Of a stretch of DNA of 64,000 nucleotides, positions 13,180-26,130 are shown piece after piece. Origin of the DNA: Lithospermum erythrorhizon. Its lineage: Eukaryota > Streptophyta > Magnoliopsida > Boraginales > Boraginaceae. The stretch spans positions 62,001-126,000 of the forward strand of contig JADFUC010000652.1 in assembly GCA_019722365.1 (NCBI GenBank), given 5' to 3'. The first letter of the stretch is position 1, and the number at the start of each line of letters is the position of its first letter. The notes under the pieces are model-generated. The model was not told the origin of the DNA. It searched no databases and saw only the letters and a list, made by a program, of their open reading frames with translations. The position numbers were made by a program, and so were the translations under genes.

Positions 13180-15490
13180 AGTTCACAGATCTGTAACTTG
13201 ACAAACTTTGATGGTAGCGTGGTTTGGGATCATTTTAAACCTATTATTTGCTGGTGGGAAAAAATGTCTGTTGTGGTAAAATTTTGTCGATCATTCAAAA
13301 TTAAACGTGGCATTGTGGCGTACCAATTGAACACCAAAATCTTTCCCAAAGAAGAGGATTCTGAGTGTGAAATCGATGGTTGTAAATGCAGCGATCTAGA
13401 ACTTCACATTTCGAAGGAGAGTTATTAAATTTTACATTTGATTTTGCATATTATTAAAACTTTGGGCTGCGTATGATTAGCGCATGGATATCCTTTTATA
13501 ATAGTTGAGCACAAAGTGTTTAATGAGTTTTCGAAGAAGCATCGCTCGTCGTTATGGAAAATCGGTAGGTATTTGCTTAGGAAGAATGCTGCTATTTTGA
13601 TAATGAAAGGGTTAAATTAAGGAGGAGCTTTTGAGTAAGGTTGTTAGAGTTGGGTTAACAATTGATTGTTGGTGAGTGCAAGGTTCAAAGGATAGGATAA
13701 ATGGTTATTCTTGTCGGTATGCTGATAGGAGTGGAATACCTTGAAAAAGGCTTTTATGCTTTTGTTAATGTCCCTTTGTGGCATATTAGAGTTTGCCTTT
13801 AATAAAGTACATAGAGTTGTCGGTCCCATGAAATTAGTAAATAAAAGTAGCTTACATTACAGTTGATGATAAATGCTAGTCAACAATGATGTTTGTATTG
13901 ATATTTTTAAGGAAAGATTATAACTCTATTTTAAATTTGGTTTTGAATGGTAAATTATTTGTGTTGTGCCCATATAATGAATTCTTTGGTTACAAATGGA
14001 TTAAAAGATTGAAAGTGACGATGTTGTTAGAAGGTGTTAAGTTCTTGTTTAGTTAAAAACAAATTGAATTCATTTAATGAACAAAACAATTTGCGATTGT
14101 CATCTAATAAGTTAGTGTTAAAAGAATTGTTAGATGATTAATTAAACATGACATAATCCCAAAATCTTGAATTACATGAATATCATATATATGTAAAATA
14201 AAACATAATTGTATTGACATACCTCAAAGCCCATTCTGTATGAATAGAATATTACGGAGAGGATTAATACCGACCCGAAGCTACTTGATTGAGAAAAAGA
14301 TTTCTCCCTCTTTCTTTTCCATAAATCTCTTTACAAACATGTGTTTGATAAATATTTTGTCTGTATCATTAGATGAGAGAATAGTATCTTTTTATATATA
14401 GGTGAGAGGGCCTTTTATTTCTTAAATCCCATAATTCTCCCATGTGCTTATCCGTAAACTAATAATGTAGAGATTTGGAATGGATTTATAACGGTTTTGA
14501 AATATTAATATGATAATAAACATCTCTGGCCAAATATATTAATGAGAAAAGATTGAAATATTTTGAAATAATAATAAATATTATTACATTTTAAAATAAT
14601 ATTCTTACAATAATAACAACTTAGATGAAATTCGAGCTTGTATGATGTTATGCACTCCATATAAGTATAGACGATGCTACTAAGTTTGGAAGGGATGATG
14701 AAGCTTTTTTTTTTTGAGTTCCGTCCTAGTGATTTTAGATTCCTTGAGACAATTTCCTTGATATTTAAAATTTAATTAGTGTGAGCAATTATCCAAGCTG
14801 ATAATCTCTGTTTTTTGATCGAGTTAAGTAGGATTAAGGAATTAATAAATATTGATTTGGATAATGTTACTACTCAAAACCCCATATCTGGTATAGGTAC
14901 ATGAATATCACTTAAGTATACATAAGTATTGAGAAGAATATGATTTATTTGCTTTCTTTTAGGCCGATTCTAGATCACAGAGTATAAGAAGAGTTGTAAT
15001 TGAGTTCTTTATGAATGATACATCCCGTAGATTATGAGGCTAGATTGGAAGGCGTAGCAAGTGCTCTAGTGATTTTTATGATTAGTATGTTGTAATATGG
15101 TGATGATAAAGGCAAAGGCCGAACCTTATTTTGGATAAAACAGCATTCTGATTAACAAAGAAGGTATGATGAATACAAATTGAAGCGCAAGCGATGGGAA
15201 TGGGCGCCGCGGACACAAGTCTCCCCAGCAAATTTTTTTTCCTAATATGGACTTAACTTTGATGTTCTTGCTTGGTGGAAAGGGAATGGGGAAGTAAAAT
15301 ATTGGCCAAGATGGAAGCTGGACATTGCTCTATTCTGATCATATTGTTGCATCATGACCACTTTAGTGTTGGTAGGGTGATTTGATAAAAAGAACTTTCC
15401 GATGAGAAGAGACACGGTTGAAGTTAACCTTTTGTGTTTGTATTGGTGGAGATTGGATCAAAGCTTATGGTATTAGATCTGCAAGTTGAT
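13180..15490 (+). mobile_element. hAT-superfamily transposase, decayed
   Basis: Three separated blocks in the expected order identify a BED-zinc-finger hAT transposase on the plus strand. (1) 13,205-13,430: VVWDHFKP with a following KFCRS, the BED finger region. (2) About 13,455-13,800: a segment like RMI..HGYPF..VEHKVFNEF (read across frames), then VGLTIDCW, DRINGYSC and LCF, the start of the RNase H-like catalytic region. (3) 15,258-15,470: FDVLAWWKGNG, then GRVI..KRT and IGDWIKAYG, the C-terminal dimerisation region. Block spacing is about that of a full transposase. Many frameshifts and stops show it is dead. Subterminal ggctcg(g/a)ttcg motifs at about 11,955-12,095 and 16,215-16,235 suggest the full element may span about 11,940-16,260. 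Confidence 0.75.
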
Positions 15491-15499
15491 GTCGATAGT

Positions 15500-17270
15500 T
15501 AGAATACGTGTTTTTTAATATATTTTTGTTTTGTGTATTTTAATCTATTTTTTTAATCTTTTTTTTTTTTGTATTTTTGTTATTGCTTAGTTTGTTGCCC
15601 TGCGCCTCTTCTACTCGTCCCCGATGAGGCGGTTTGCCCGGCTCACTTTATTGACCCGGCCCACTTATTAGCGCAGCGGAAGCAGCGATTGGTAAGCCGC
15701 TCAGGAAGAAATAAGCGAATCGGGGAAAAACCTAATTCGTTTCACTGTGTGTCGTTCTTTTTTGGCTTTCTTTTATGTTACATTTTGAATTGTGTTGTTT
15801 TTGTACTTTTCGTTGATATTTGGACTTATGGGGTATCGGATTTGTTAGTTTTTTTATCGGGCGGTGATAGAAATTTGTGTATGTTTATTATTGACAATTG
15901 ATCTGGCATGTTATTCGCGTGGCGACTCCGTATTGTTTGTAGTCATGGCATGCGAGATGATTTGTCCCCGGCATGTCTTGGCATGGAAACCATGGTACTT
16001 ACTGACAAACATGTCGGATTTTGATTCTTGGCTCAAACATGTCTGGCTGGTGGGAGCTTTTTTTAACGTGGATATTGAGTTATGTGTGACTGTTTCATCG
16101 TTGTATTATGCATTTTTAATTGCAGCGTAGTATTATTTTTTAAGTTGTATTTCGGGCCAGGAGGCTTTTTGAGCGGTTGAAAACCATGTTCGGCCCAGGA
16201 ATTTTATACGAAAAAGTAGCTTGAATCGAGCCGAATATAAAAAATTAAATATTGAGTCCCAGTCAGCGTGAATATAAGATTCGAGCACTTAGAATTAATC
16301 TTTCGATGTCGGTCACTTATTGAGTTGTTTCATTAAAAAGTATAAGAAGAGGGAAGGGAAGAGAGCTGTGGGGTTTCAGGAGATTGACAACATGGAAAAG
16401 GGTTAGCCGTTAGGACCCTTATTCATGGATCGGTTGTGAAATATGGGTTGATTTTGGACCAAATTGGTGTGGGGTGGATAGTCCTTCAAGCATAGCTGAG
16501 CTGATGGGCTTATTCCATTTCATTATTTATGTACTCTATAAGGACTGGTCCGAATAGGATAGTGGATATGGTCTTTGCTTAAGATCTGTTGTACTTATTT
16601 TTGGGTGTTCTATTCAATTAATTTAATATATCATTGCTAATTAATAAAAAAAAAAATCAAAATTAATTGTAGTGTGAGCTTCTAATTTCAATTCAATTTC
16701 TTTGTTTTCGTACGGAAACCGATAGCAGTCCAATAGAATTATAAAAACAATTGAAGTACTAATGTTTAAATATAAATTCAACATTTTGAATTAAGAAACC
16801 TAAAGGTTAGTCGGCTAATAAGAATATACTGTAATATTTTTGGACGACTATAATGGATTATTGAGAAATGATTTCTACATTGGCTGCAATATTATTGTCT
16901 CCCAATAGAAGTTTCTATTTCTAGATTGGAGGACAACCACAGTAATGCTATTTTCAAAAGACTACAATATTCAACACATACAAGTAGTAGTCTTGCATGA
17001 CTTAAATGTTTGGAAGATTATTAGTAGAAAACCTGTGGACTAAGCAATTTGAATCACTACAGAAATATCCAAAGGTAGTGTATGGAGTATTCAAGTTTGA
17101 AACGCCTCCCTTTCCTTATATTCTTCTAATAAGTTCTAACTAGTGGCTCAACTCTAAAGATATATACCATTGTTATTGTCTTCTTGTCTTTTTGTAATGA
17201 TAAATGGGTCACTATATATATATATATATATAACGTAATGTGTACTATGCCACTAAGTGTTAGAATAATC
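15500..17270 (+). other. no supported gene; possible hAT 3' region then AT-rich spacer
   Basis: The first 600 bases are moderately GC-rich and hold two overlapping open frames of about 110 and 88 codons. Neither shows a domain or a homologue I recognise. The part up to about 16,260 may be the 3' non-coding end of the hAT element. A short (TA)n tract lies at 17,213-17,232. Confidence 0.4.
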
Positions 17271-17278
17271 TTTTACTA

Positions 17279-17532
17279 CTCCTTCCATTATTAAAAAGAT
17301 TATTACATTTTAAATTATACTGAATTATTTTTTAAAATTAATTAGAACTCAAATAATTTTTAGTGTATTAAATATTCTTTTGCAAAAATATATCAAAACT
17401 CAATACTTTCGGTATACTTTACCATTAACTCGACATTTTAATTCAAATTTATAGATATCAATCAAAACCATAAAAATTGATTAATCTTTAATTATGAAAA
17501 AATAAAGTGTACAATCTTTCCACGAGGAGAGT
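17279..17532. mobile_element. Stowaway-like MITE (family A, copy 1)
   Basis: The ends are imperfect inverted repeats: ctccttccatt..aaaagattattacattt at the left, and aaagtgtacaatctttcc..gaggagagta at the right. Internal sequence resembles the element at 35,691-35,946 in the opposite orientation. There is no coding capacity. Confidence 0.6.
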
Positions 17533-18039
17533 ATACTTTATCAAAGGCACGTGACATTACTGATGTATATCTATCATGTGTGTAGATTCCAATTCACTCA
17601 ATCTCCTATAATGAAATTTGTGGACCCGGAAGAACCGATTAACAAATTAATACTATCTGAACCACTATAACATTCGATTATCTCAATTACATAATTTTTC
17701 AGTTGAAGAATACTATATCTTTTAAGTAAACCGTGTGAACATATCCATCAAACAATGTGATGTCTACTCATACTGTCAGCCAGTACGTTAAGAGTTGGAT
17801 GAAGGTGTGCAAATGGTCATGGAGTTGGAGTCAATATACATACACCTCCTTTTGAGAAATTTGGTTAAGTAGCACACATTTTGAACCCATTTTAATTTTC
17901 AATATCCTTTTTATTTTTATTTTAATATTTACTTGACTTTGCATGCAGAAAGAAGCCAAATTACATTTTTAAAAGCGCCTTGTTTAAGCTGCGTAATTCC
18001 TCTTAACTTAGCATGCTTTTTGAACCATGGCCGCCCATG

Positions 18040-18290
18040 ACACTATCCCGTCCATTTAACGCCCTTCAAGCCGGCGGATACCGCCCTCCCGTCCCACTTA
18101 AAATCCTTTTGACGCCCCCCAGATTCGGATCGGCAGGCCCATTAGAGATCGCGAGGGGGTTGTAGCGAGGGAGGTCGCCCAGGGGTTGGGGGCGGAGGTG
18201 GGAGGGGGGTGCTTGAATCGCGAGGGCTGGCAGGTGTGGTGAAGGGTTAGGAGGCGAGTGTGAAGGGTGAAGGGGTGGTGATCGCTTGAA
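18040..18290. other. GC-rich island with a G-quadruplex motif
   Basis: About 250 bases of very high GC content sit in AT-rich DNA. Within it, 18,182-18,209 reads G4-TT-G5-CGGAGGT-G3-A-G6, a canonical quadruplex motif. A minus-strand frame of about 75 codons here is proline-rich low complexity and not a credible gene. The island's origin was not recognised. Confidence 0.7.
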
Positions 18291-18299
18291 CAACTACTT

Positions 18300-21160
18300 G
18301 CAAAAATGACATAGGATCACTTAAGCACAAAGAGAGCGAAAAATATCGTTATAATGGCATAAAGTGTTTACTAAATTAGAGAAGCGTTGGCGGAAATACT
18401 CTAGCTTAGAGAGTGCTTATGACGTCATAACAGTAGAGAACAACTGTAGGCGCCGCCAAGTTAATGATTTAATAATATGTTTCTTATTATGAGCATTTAA
18501 CATAGCATAAAGACAACAAAGAAGGTAATATAAAATAAATTCAAAATGACATCGTCATGAGTACTGACATTTTATTAACATGCTTAAATAAACGTAGATA
18601 AAATGTATATGATTAATATCTAGATGTTTATACAAATATATCGATGTATCCAAGTCGAATGTATATCAATGTATATCGATGGAGAACAACCGTTACCCTC
18701 TAGAGAATGTTGCTTTAGATATACATTGTGTACGTAAACATATTGACCTTCGCGGGCTGAGTAGTGGTGTCGTCATGAATGTCGTGACGATCTTTGGAAT
18801 CTTTGAAAGAAAGTTATACATACACTTCAATATGAGTTCAATGGTTATCTAATCTAATATCAAAATCCAAGAAGGTTCGTGTTGGTGGGGTGGGGATGGG
18901 TGGTGGTTGGTGGTGGTGAAATTTGGGGAGTTTTCAGTGGCGGTGTCTGAAGAAGAAGAAGAATAAGAGGAAGAAGATGATTTAGGTGTTAAATTACAAT
19001 AAAGAAGGTAATTTAAACTTTCGGCGAAAAGTGTGATAAATATCAAAAAAAAAAAAAAGTACTAGAAATAAAAGGATTCAAAATGTGTGTTAGTTAACGA
19101 ATTTCTCCATCTTTTTTAATAATATAATTGATATAAGTTATAACATGTATATATACTTATTGAGCTACTTAGAGTTAAAATGCTACGAGAGGAATTACTC
19201 GTACATCCAAATATCAACACATGATTGAACCATCGAGGAATGCGTGGACCCCGGTGTCATGTGTTAACAATCCATTTCCCAAGGCTCCAGTGCGAATTCA
19301 CGTCTCACCATACTTGTAAATCTTAGGTATTATAGCGTCGTTGAGGTAGGATAAATTTCGTCATCTAGTACTTGACCACTTTATTTTGAACCTTAGTAGA
19401 GCGATCGTCGAATTAATACGTAGTCGGTCGCTGGCACAGCTTTCAAGTAGCTAACACGGCGACTCGCGGAGATCACCCATTAGATCGAAGATAAGATAAT
19501 TGAGCTAGGAGTCTGACATGGTCGCCGGCGAATAAATGCAAAGGAGGGGCGATTTTCGCTCAGCCAAGAACTACGGTAATGATGAGTGGAGTTAAATTGC
19601 ACAAAAATAAAATATTGAAGTGCTCGGTACGGCGATTGAAAATGGCGAATCAAGAATCAATGCTATCAGCCACTAATAATTCCAAAATTGATGCTCATGT
19701 TTCTGTGATTTAGTACGTCGATATTAATGTATATGCGGAGTAATTGTTTGCACACGGTGAAGTAAAAATATATCTCCTTCATTTTAAATTAATTGACGTT
19801 TTGAGATTACGTGTCAAGGTTTGATCACAAATTACTTTTTATTCACTAATTCGAAAAATATAAAATTGATATCATTGAATTTGGTTTTAAAAATATTTTC
19901 ATAATATCGTTTTTTGTAATTTTTAAAAGTAATACGTAAAATAGCCCAATGATTAAAGTTATGTCTCGAAAAGTGAGAACGTCAATTAATTTGAAATGGA
20001 AGTAGTATACTCCAATCAATAACGGATTCTATAGAAATATTATGGCGGAGACAACAAACATACATTAAATATATTCAATTGGATTAATTGGATCAAGATG
20101 GTTAGATTACAATTGTTTGTATTGTATTTTCTTTTGGTAGATATTTCGATTTGTAATCTATCAGATCTATAATGTGATTAGTTATTTCTGGAGAAGTACT
20201 TCAATTTCATTTGATGTGTATGTCTTACAATTGATTGTATATGTAGTAATTACGAGTTTATGAATGAATGCTCCGATCGTCAGTTTAATTTTTTTTTTTT
20301 TAAATTCATTCTTGAAGGGAAAATATGAAGGAATTCAATTCGGATAGAGTATTTACTCTGATACAATTTAATTAATATGATCTTGGATCATTTATGCACA
20401 TCATAATTCTTTAAATAGGATACCGTGGGTTAACTTGAGTATCGGAGAGATTACTCGTGCGGGGAGGAAATAAAGAAACAGTCATATTAAAATATTAATA
20501 TAATCAATACTAATTAATAAGATCATGACTAGATTTCTTCTTATAGCAAATCACGCAATCTCGTATTGAAATCTTGATACAATCAATCTTGATTAATAAG
20601 ATCGCAGTCGTTTTTTACATTGCGAATTGGTTTATGATATAATCTCTTGGGCTCTTCAACATAGTATCAAATCTGTGAAGGTGCGATCGTCTCATTGAAT
20701 ATAATAAAGCGTAAAATCGTTTATAAAATCTTAAATTTTAATTTATCCATCTATAACAAATTAATTTTAGGATGAAATTAAACCTATAGATTCTTATAAT
20801 CTATTCAAAATCTGAGTAATCTATTAGCCCACTCGTCCCATTGATAAACGAGTTTGGTTCAAGTAAATAAAAAATAATCGATTTCCAATACTTTCGGATA
20901 ATTGCAAGGTTCGAGAAAGTGTATGTCATTAGCTATATACTCCATACTAGTTAAAACTTAACTCATTATAACGTTCAACACATTTTGATATTCAAATTGA
21001 CCACCTAAATGACAATATTGATTAGAAGACAAATTAAAATTTTATTCAATAACATATCTATCCGAAATCCTCTTTAATCCGAAATCTTAACATCAGTGCC
21101 TGTCCAGTTCCTATATACCTTAGCACTGGGTACTTTCTCTACCTCCTCCCATTTTTTCCA
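18300..21160. other. gene-free region
   Basis: No protein domain seen. It holds a GAA-rich tract (about 18,950-18,982), an A14 run near 19,045, a MITE (19,771-20,008) and a degenerate direct repeat with attaataagatc (about 20,500 and 20,595). Confidence 0.5.
19771..20008. mobile_element. Stowaway-like MITE (family B, copy 1)
   Basis: Inverted termini read ctccttcattttaaattaattgacgttt at the left and aacgtcaattaatttgaaatggaagtagta at the right, agreeing over about 28 bases. The interior matches 50,529-50,757 in reverse orientation. It is non-coding. Confidence 0.75.
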
Positions 21161-21171
21161 AAGGGGCCAGC

Positions 21172-21183
21172 TTGACTTTGACT
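21172..21183 (+). promoter_or_regulatory. paired W-box cores upstream of the WRKY gene
   Basis: Two abutting TTGACT cores (21,172-21,177 and 21,178-21,183) lie about 680 bases before the WRKY start codon. Another TTGAC lies at about 21,788 in the presumed leader. W-boxes in WRKY promoters commonly serve auto- and cross-regulation; function here is inferred. Confidence 0.5.
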
Positions 21184-21718
21184 AGTGCAAAGAATTTATG
21201 ACGACCGACATGTTATTATCAGCCACAGTTTTCCCTAAGACTATTTTGCACACGCCTACCACGCTGTTTTTCCCCTATTTTATTTTTGGACAAAAAACAG
21301 ATCAATTATATTTAGAGTATGATGGTAGTTGATCACTTATATTTTAAAAATGAGTTTACTTGATAATTTCGTCTAATTTACAGTTAAGTGAACGTTAATG
21401 AGGGGCAATTTAATAATTTCACCACCTAATTTACTTTAGATTAAATTGGGATAACATATTTTCAACTTTTTCTTTGAATATTTTCAAAAAAATTAAAATA
21501 TAAAATTATTAAATTATCACCCTTTAAAATATCAGTGATCATCCTACCTTTTACCCTTTATTTATTCCCTCCATTAGAACATCCTCAATTATTTTTATTA
21601 ATAATACTTCATCATAACATGGTACATCTTGTTTGGCTCATTTATTTTATCTTTTTAGTACTTCCCCCCACCTTCCTAGCATCCCCACAACTCGCTCTCT
21701 AGCCCATCCTCTCAATTC

Positions 21719-21726
21719 AATATATA
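21719..21726 (+). promoter_or_regulatory. TATA box of the WRKY gene
   Basis: The sequence aatatata lies about 130 bases before the start codon, after a pyrimidine-rich stretch. This is consistent with transcription starting near 21,750. Confidence 0.5.
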
Positions 21727-21854
21727 CTACCAAACTATCAGTCTTATTAATTTATTAGTTCAACTCTCTTAGCTTCTCGATCATCACTTGACATCTAAAG
21801 TTAAGAATCAAATTCAAGAAAGTTTGTTGATCATATTCAAAGAAAGATTTTCTT

Positions 21855-23519
21855 ATGGAACATTCTGACCACGTTGATACTTCATTGAATCTCAATAATG
21901 CTAAGCCTTTTCGAAATGATTCGGTACGTTAAATTTCAAGTTCTTGAATGTAACATTGATTATATTTTTGTTGGTATATGTCTATTATAGCACTTTTAAT
22001 TTACATGTTTATTGGTGATATTTTGATTTCAGAAACAAGAGCTGCAAATCAACCTTATTGACTTTGGGAGAAAGAAGTGCCCAGAAAAAGAGGTAAATTT
22101 AATTTAAGAAATATATATATTGACATCTCCATGTTGGTATGCACTATAGAGTCAAGAATATTATTTCCACTGTGAGGGGCTGATTGGTGGTTGCTCCTAA
22201 TAATCTTCATGAGACCATTCATATTTTTCTTTCAAATTTTGCATTTATATCTCAAAGTTCTTTATTTCTTTCCTTGTAAAGTTGAGTATCATAATTTAGT
22301 TATCTTGAGGTGTGAAACTCAAATTAAATATCTCAGTTAAGTAGCTAGCATAAAATGTTACTCCTATTGATGTGTCTATTTTCTATCTGGTTATTTAATT
22401 TATAGGTTGATGCATTGGAAGATGAACTAAAGAAGGTGAGAGCTGAAAATCAAAGGCTAACCGAAATGTTGACAATAACATGTGATAAATACAATGCTTT
22501 GAGAAACCAGTTCAAGGAGTATATGATGAGCAAGAATGATTCAAATGAAATGATGGATGATGGAATAAGTGGATCAAAGAAGAGAAAATATGATAGTGAA
22601 AACAATACCTCAAACAATAAAAAGGTCGATGGTCATTTTCTTGGGGGTGTAGTAAAAAATAGTGATGAGATTAGCTCAAGTGATGAAGATTTATCATCAC
22701 CATGCAATAAATTAAAGGAAGAACACATCAAAGAAAAGATCACTAGGGTTTCTGTGCTAACCGAAGCATCTGATACTAGCCTTGTAAGTGCTCTAAAACT
22801 CACTAGATTAACTAGTGTTTTACTAGACTTCTAAGTTTCGAAACATAAAATTCTTAAGCGATTGATGTTTGATTTGAATATATGATCGAATGTGATAATA
22901 ATAAATGGAAATGTATGTATGCAGATTGTGAAAGATGGATATCAATGGAGGAAGTATGGTCAGAAGGTCACAAGAGATAACCCTTGTCCAAGAGCTTACT
23001 TTAAATGCTCATTTGCTCCTACTTGTCCAGTCAAGAAAAAGGTATGAACAAATAAATTGAACATTATTATCTTATTAATCTTCAGATCAAACATCTTAAT
23101 TAACATTCAAAGTAATTTCACATAATTTCCTATAGTGTATCTTATTTTTCTTTCTACTCTTCCATTAGGTACAAAGAAGTGCTGAAGACCAATCAATTCT
23201 TGTGGCAACATATGAAGGGGAGCATACTCATCCACACCCTTCAAACCTTGAAGGAACTTCAACAACTCCCACTCGATCAACAATGCTTGGATCGGTCCCT
23301 TGCTCCACGACGTCCCATGGCTCATCTGGACCTGCTACAATCACTCTTGATCTCACCAAACCTACAAAACCGGCACAACAACCGAATGATGATAGAGCTT
23401 TGCATCAGTTTTTGGTAGATCAAATGGCGTCGTCATTGACTCAAGATCCAAGTTTTAGAGCAGCCCTTGCAGCTGCCATTTCCGGGAAAATTCTCCAGCC
23501 TAATAATCACAAAGACTAG
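21855..23519 (+). CDS. WRKY40: WRKY transcription factor, group IIa (WRKY40 type)
   Basis: Exons read as 21,855-21,923, 22,033-22,092, 22,406-22,783, 22,925-23,041 and 23,169-23,519. All introns are phase 0 with GT/AG ends, giving about 324 residues. Exon 3 encodes a leucine-zipper-like coiled coil ([20 protein letters not shown]) and a KKRK nuclear signal. Exon 4 carries WRKYGQK, and the intron falls inside the WRKY domain at VKKK/VQRS, a typical position. The zinc ligands are C-x5-C and H-x-H with 23 residues between, the group II pattern. [20 protein letters not shown] and the C-terminal block from QMASSL to AAISGKIL are group IIa traits. ITLDLTK is a short EAR-like motif, fitting the repressor role known for WRKY40 in pathogen and abscisic-acid responses. 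It binds W-boxes in the nucleus. The gene is intact. The exact orthologue among WRKY18/40/60 types is inferred, partly from neighbours. Confidence 0.93.
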
Positions 23520-24583
23520 TGTAAGAAAAGAAGGGAATACTCGAATTAAGTCTCGTTTTGAGTGACGAATCACTTTAAATTTTCGAAGTAAATGTAAAAT
23601 CTTAAGCAGTAGATACCACTAGAGAAAATGTCGATGAAAGCAAGGGAATTGAACACTGAGGAACAGCTGAAGAATCAAATTGATTACTGAACAAGGTAGT
23701 GCAGCTAAATAGGGAATTTGATAGCTTATTTATTTTATCAGAATAGTTCCATTGATTGTGTATATGTAAAACCCAGGAATAGATATTTCTTCCTGTCATT
23801 GTCATTTTTAATGAAAGAGATAAGGCAGAAAACTGGCAAGTTTCACCCAACAAGTCTATTTTCAAATCAAAAGTGTACAAGACACAATCTTCTATAAGAT
23901 GGTCCCCTGTATTTAATTGAGTGTACTTATCAAAAGCCACCAATATAGTTACACAGAGAACATTCAAGTTCACTTGATTTGTCTCCCTTAAGACCTTGCC
24001 TAAAAATCATAATGAATTATCAAAATGTATATTCCAAAAGTGAAAAATCATTGCAATATGATTGCTACTGGAATAATATATTTTAAGAGAATAATCAACA
24101 ATAGTGAAACTATTAAAGACTAAACTATAACTTGAACTTAATATCTACAACCTAATCGACAATTACATCCACCATCAAATACCATTTTTTGCAATTCTCT
24201 CGAGCATCAAGTTAGTGTTATTTTTTTTCTTTTTTTTTGGAATTCTCTTACTGCATTAAAGTTTTTATACCATGTGCTCTGCAGGTCTAGGACATGAAAT
24301 GTTGAAAATATATGTTGCACATGTGCTGACCACCACTTTTTCTTGTTGCCATGAGAAGAAACGTACCAATACTTTTCATCGACTTAGCTAAGCTGTACAG
24401 TAGGGTAGTCAAACTAGCACATAACATTTCTCATCGGCAGAGCAATTCTACTTTGGGATTTACATATAAATAAACAAGGTAAATGAGTACTGATTTGTAC
24501 ATAAACTGCAGGCCATCAACAACGAGCCATCCCTTGCAAGTGTTGTACGCCACCTCTTCGCTAGACAAATACAACGAATTAGA
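23520..24583. other. WRKY 3' flank and intergenic DNA
   Basis: No gene is seen. The first part should hold the WRKY 3' untranslated region. The rest is the 3' side of the glycosylase fragment, which faces it from the other strand. Short T and A tracts only. Confidence 0.5.
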
Positions 24584-24952
24584 CTATGTGCACAGGCTCA
24601 ATTCATCGATAGCTCCTGCAAAAGCCAAGCCAGCTGCATCTTCAGTTTGTTTGTCGTTGGTTTTGGTCTGCAGACCGCCCTTGTTATCAATCGAACTAGC
24701 TGTAGCTAGGCAGTATTGAAATCTGAAGCAACTAATTAGATGATCATTTGTTATTCCAGAAACTTGCATGAAAGAGTACACCACTGTAGGGCCAACTCCT
24801 CGGAACCCTCTTCGTATGAGATCTTTGCTGATAGCATCAGCTTTTGATGTCTTAATAGGAACCTGCCTAGGATAGCGAAAATGCCCAACCATAGGCTTGT
24901 AATTCACAAAACCCCAAATGTACTTGTCAAAGGACCCAAGCTCTTCTACTAT
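24584..24952 (-). pseudogene. isolated C-terminal exon of a TAG-type 3-methyladenine DNA glycosylase
   Basis: The exon starts after a tgcag acceptor and reads 122 codons to a stop with no break. It opens IVEELGSFDKYIWGFVN, then FRYPRQVPIKTSKADAISKD, LIRRGFRGVGPTVVYSFMQ and TNDHLISCF. This is the C-terminal half of plant TAG-family glycosylases, which excise 3-methyladenine in base excision repair. The H-x3-C of DHLISC corresponds to two of the zinc ligands of bacterial TAG. No upstream exon carrying the EEWG.P..DD catalytic part is found on this strand between here and the PPR gene, nor beyond it. I therefore read it as a truncated gene; a very long intron is the alternative. The exon itself looks well conserved, so truncation may be recent. 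Confidence 0.8.
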
Positions 24953-24961
24953 CTGCACCAC

Positions 24962-26130
24962 AAGTATTGCTTAAAAGTTTTATCTAAATATAAAACCCAA
25001 ACTGTCACTCGAAAATACTCCATAGGATGTCGAAATCAACCCACAAGAGTTCTACAATTTGGCTTATACGGAAGGAGTTTGCCTCGCAGCTAGTTGCATG
25101 TTGATAAGAAATCGGGAAAAAGTTTTCTCACACTCATAATGAAATTTCAATTTCTTCAATCTAGGATAAAACCACAAAAACCTTAATTTCATGATCAAGT
25201 TATTAGTTCCAGTGAAGTCTTTAACACAAGAACAAAATTCATCCTCCTTGCATCACTCGTCCTAAAAGAAGTGTGGCGACTAAAAAGTAAATCAGAGACT
25301 TCTAAGAAAGTGGGCAATCAGATAGACTTAAGCAATGGTAAGCTGAATAAGTTTAGTATTTCCTACCAGTTTGAAATTCAATATCTTCAGTAGCTCTAAA
25401 TGGATTTCATATCTTACTAGGAGGGTGTTTGGGTAAGCTTTTGTTGGAGCTTTTTATGATTGTATAACAAAAACAAAACAGAAAAGCTTCCTGGGTACAA
25501 GCCCTTGTTGCTAGAACTCGGAACATTCTCTTACTCTGTTCTATCCAGAGCATATGTTAAATACATCTCTGACAAACCCAAGCAATAGCACTTGCCAGAT
25601 TTCAAATGCATGCAGGAGAATTCTTCCATTCAATGGAAAAATTAAAATTAGACAAGTTTGGAATTGGCAATATATCTGTATCAATTATTTCCAAAACCTA
25701 ATCCTAGATGGAAAGACTTTATTGTTTGAGAATCGAATATACGCTACATTTAATATATTGGTATATTTATTGGGTCTAAAGATAGATCATAGTTCAATCT
25801 CTCATGTTTTGGCATGAATGCTGCTAACAAAAGATAAAGCAAACAGTTTCATAATGGTATACCTACCCGACCCCTTGGACTCATCCCATCCACAAATTAC
25901 TCCTTACCAATACCAATCTCGATCTGGAATTCAAGCTACATTTGGGTTAATTGAGGGAGCGGTCAAGTTGTTTTTAGAGTAAGTGAGATGATGCTGAGTG
26001 TGTTTTTAGAGTGACCAACATTTGAGCTCTGTTATTCTTTGCTTTACAGTTTTATAGTCATATGGCCATAAACTGGTAGCAGTATAATTAAAACATTGTT
26101 TGGAGTGTTTTACTGTTGGTATGAGTGTAT
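24962..26130. other. intergenic; expected site of missing TAG exons
   Basis: Neither strand shows the N-terminal or middle glycosylase exons here. A short hairpin-like pair (gtaagctttt near 25,434 and aaaagcttcc near 25,482) is present. Otherwise nothing recognised. Confidence 0.5.

Noticed and set aside
15569..16130. Two overlapping plus-strand open frames of about 110 and 88 codons
   Set aside because: No domain, no recognisable homologue and a position in the probable 3' part of a dead hAT element.
18066..18293. Proline-rich minus-strand frame
   Set aside because: Explained by GC-rich low-complexity DNA.
23602..23973. Minus-strand open frame of 123 codons downstream of the WRKY gene
   Set aside because: No recognisable motif; lies in the WRKY 3' flank and reads like chance sequence.
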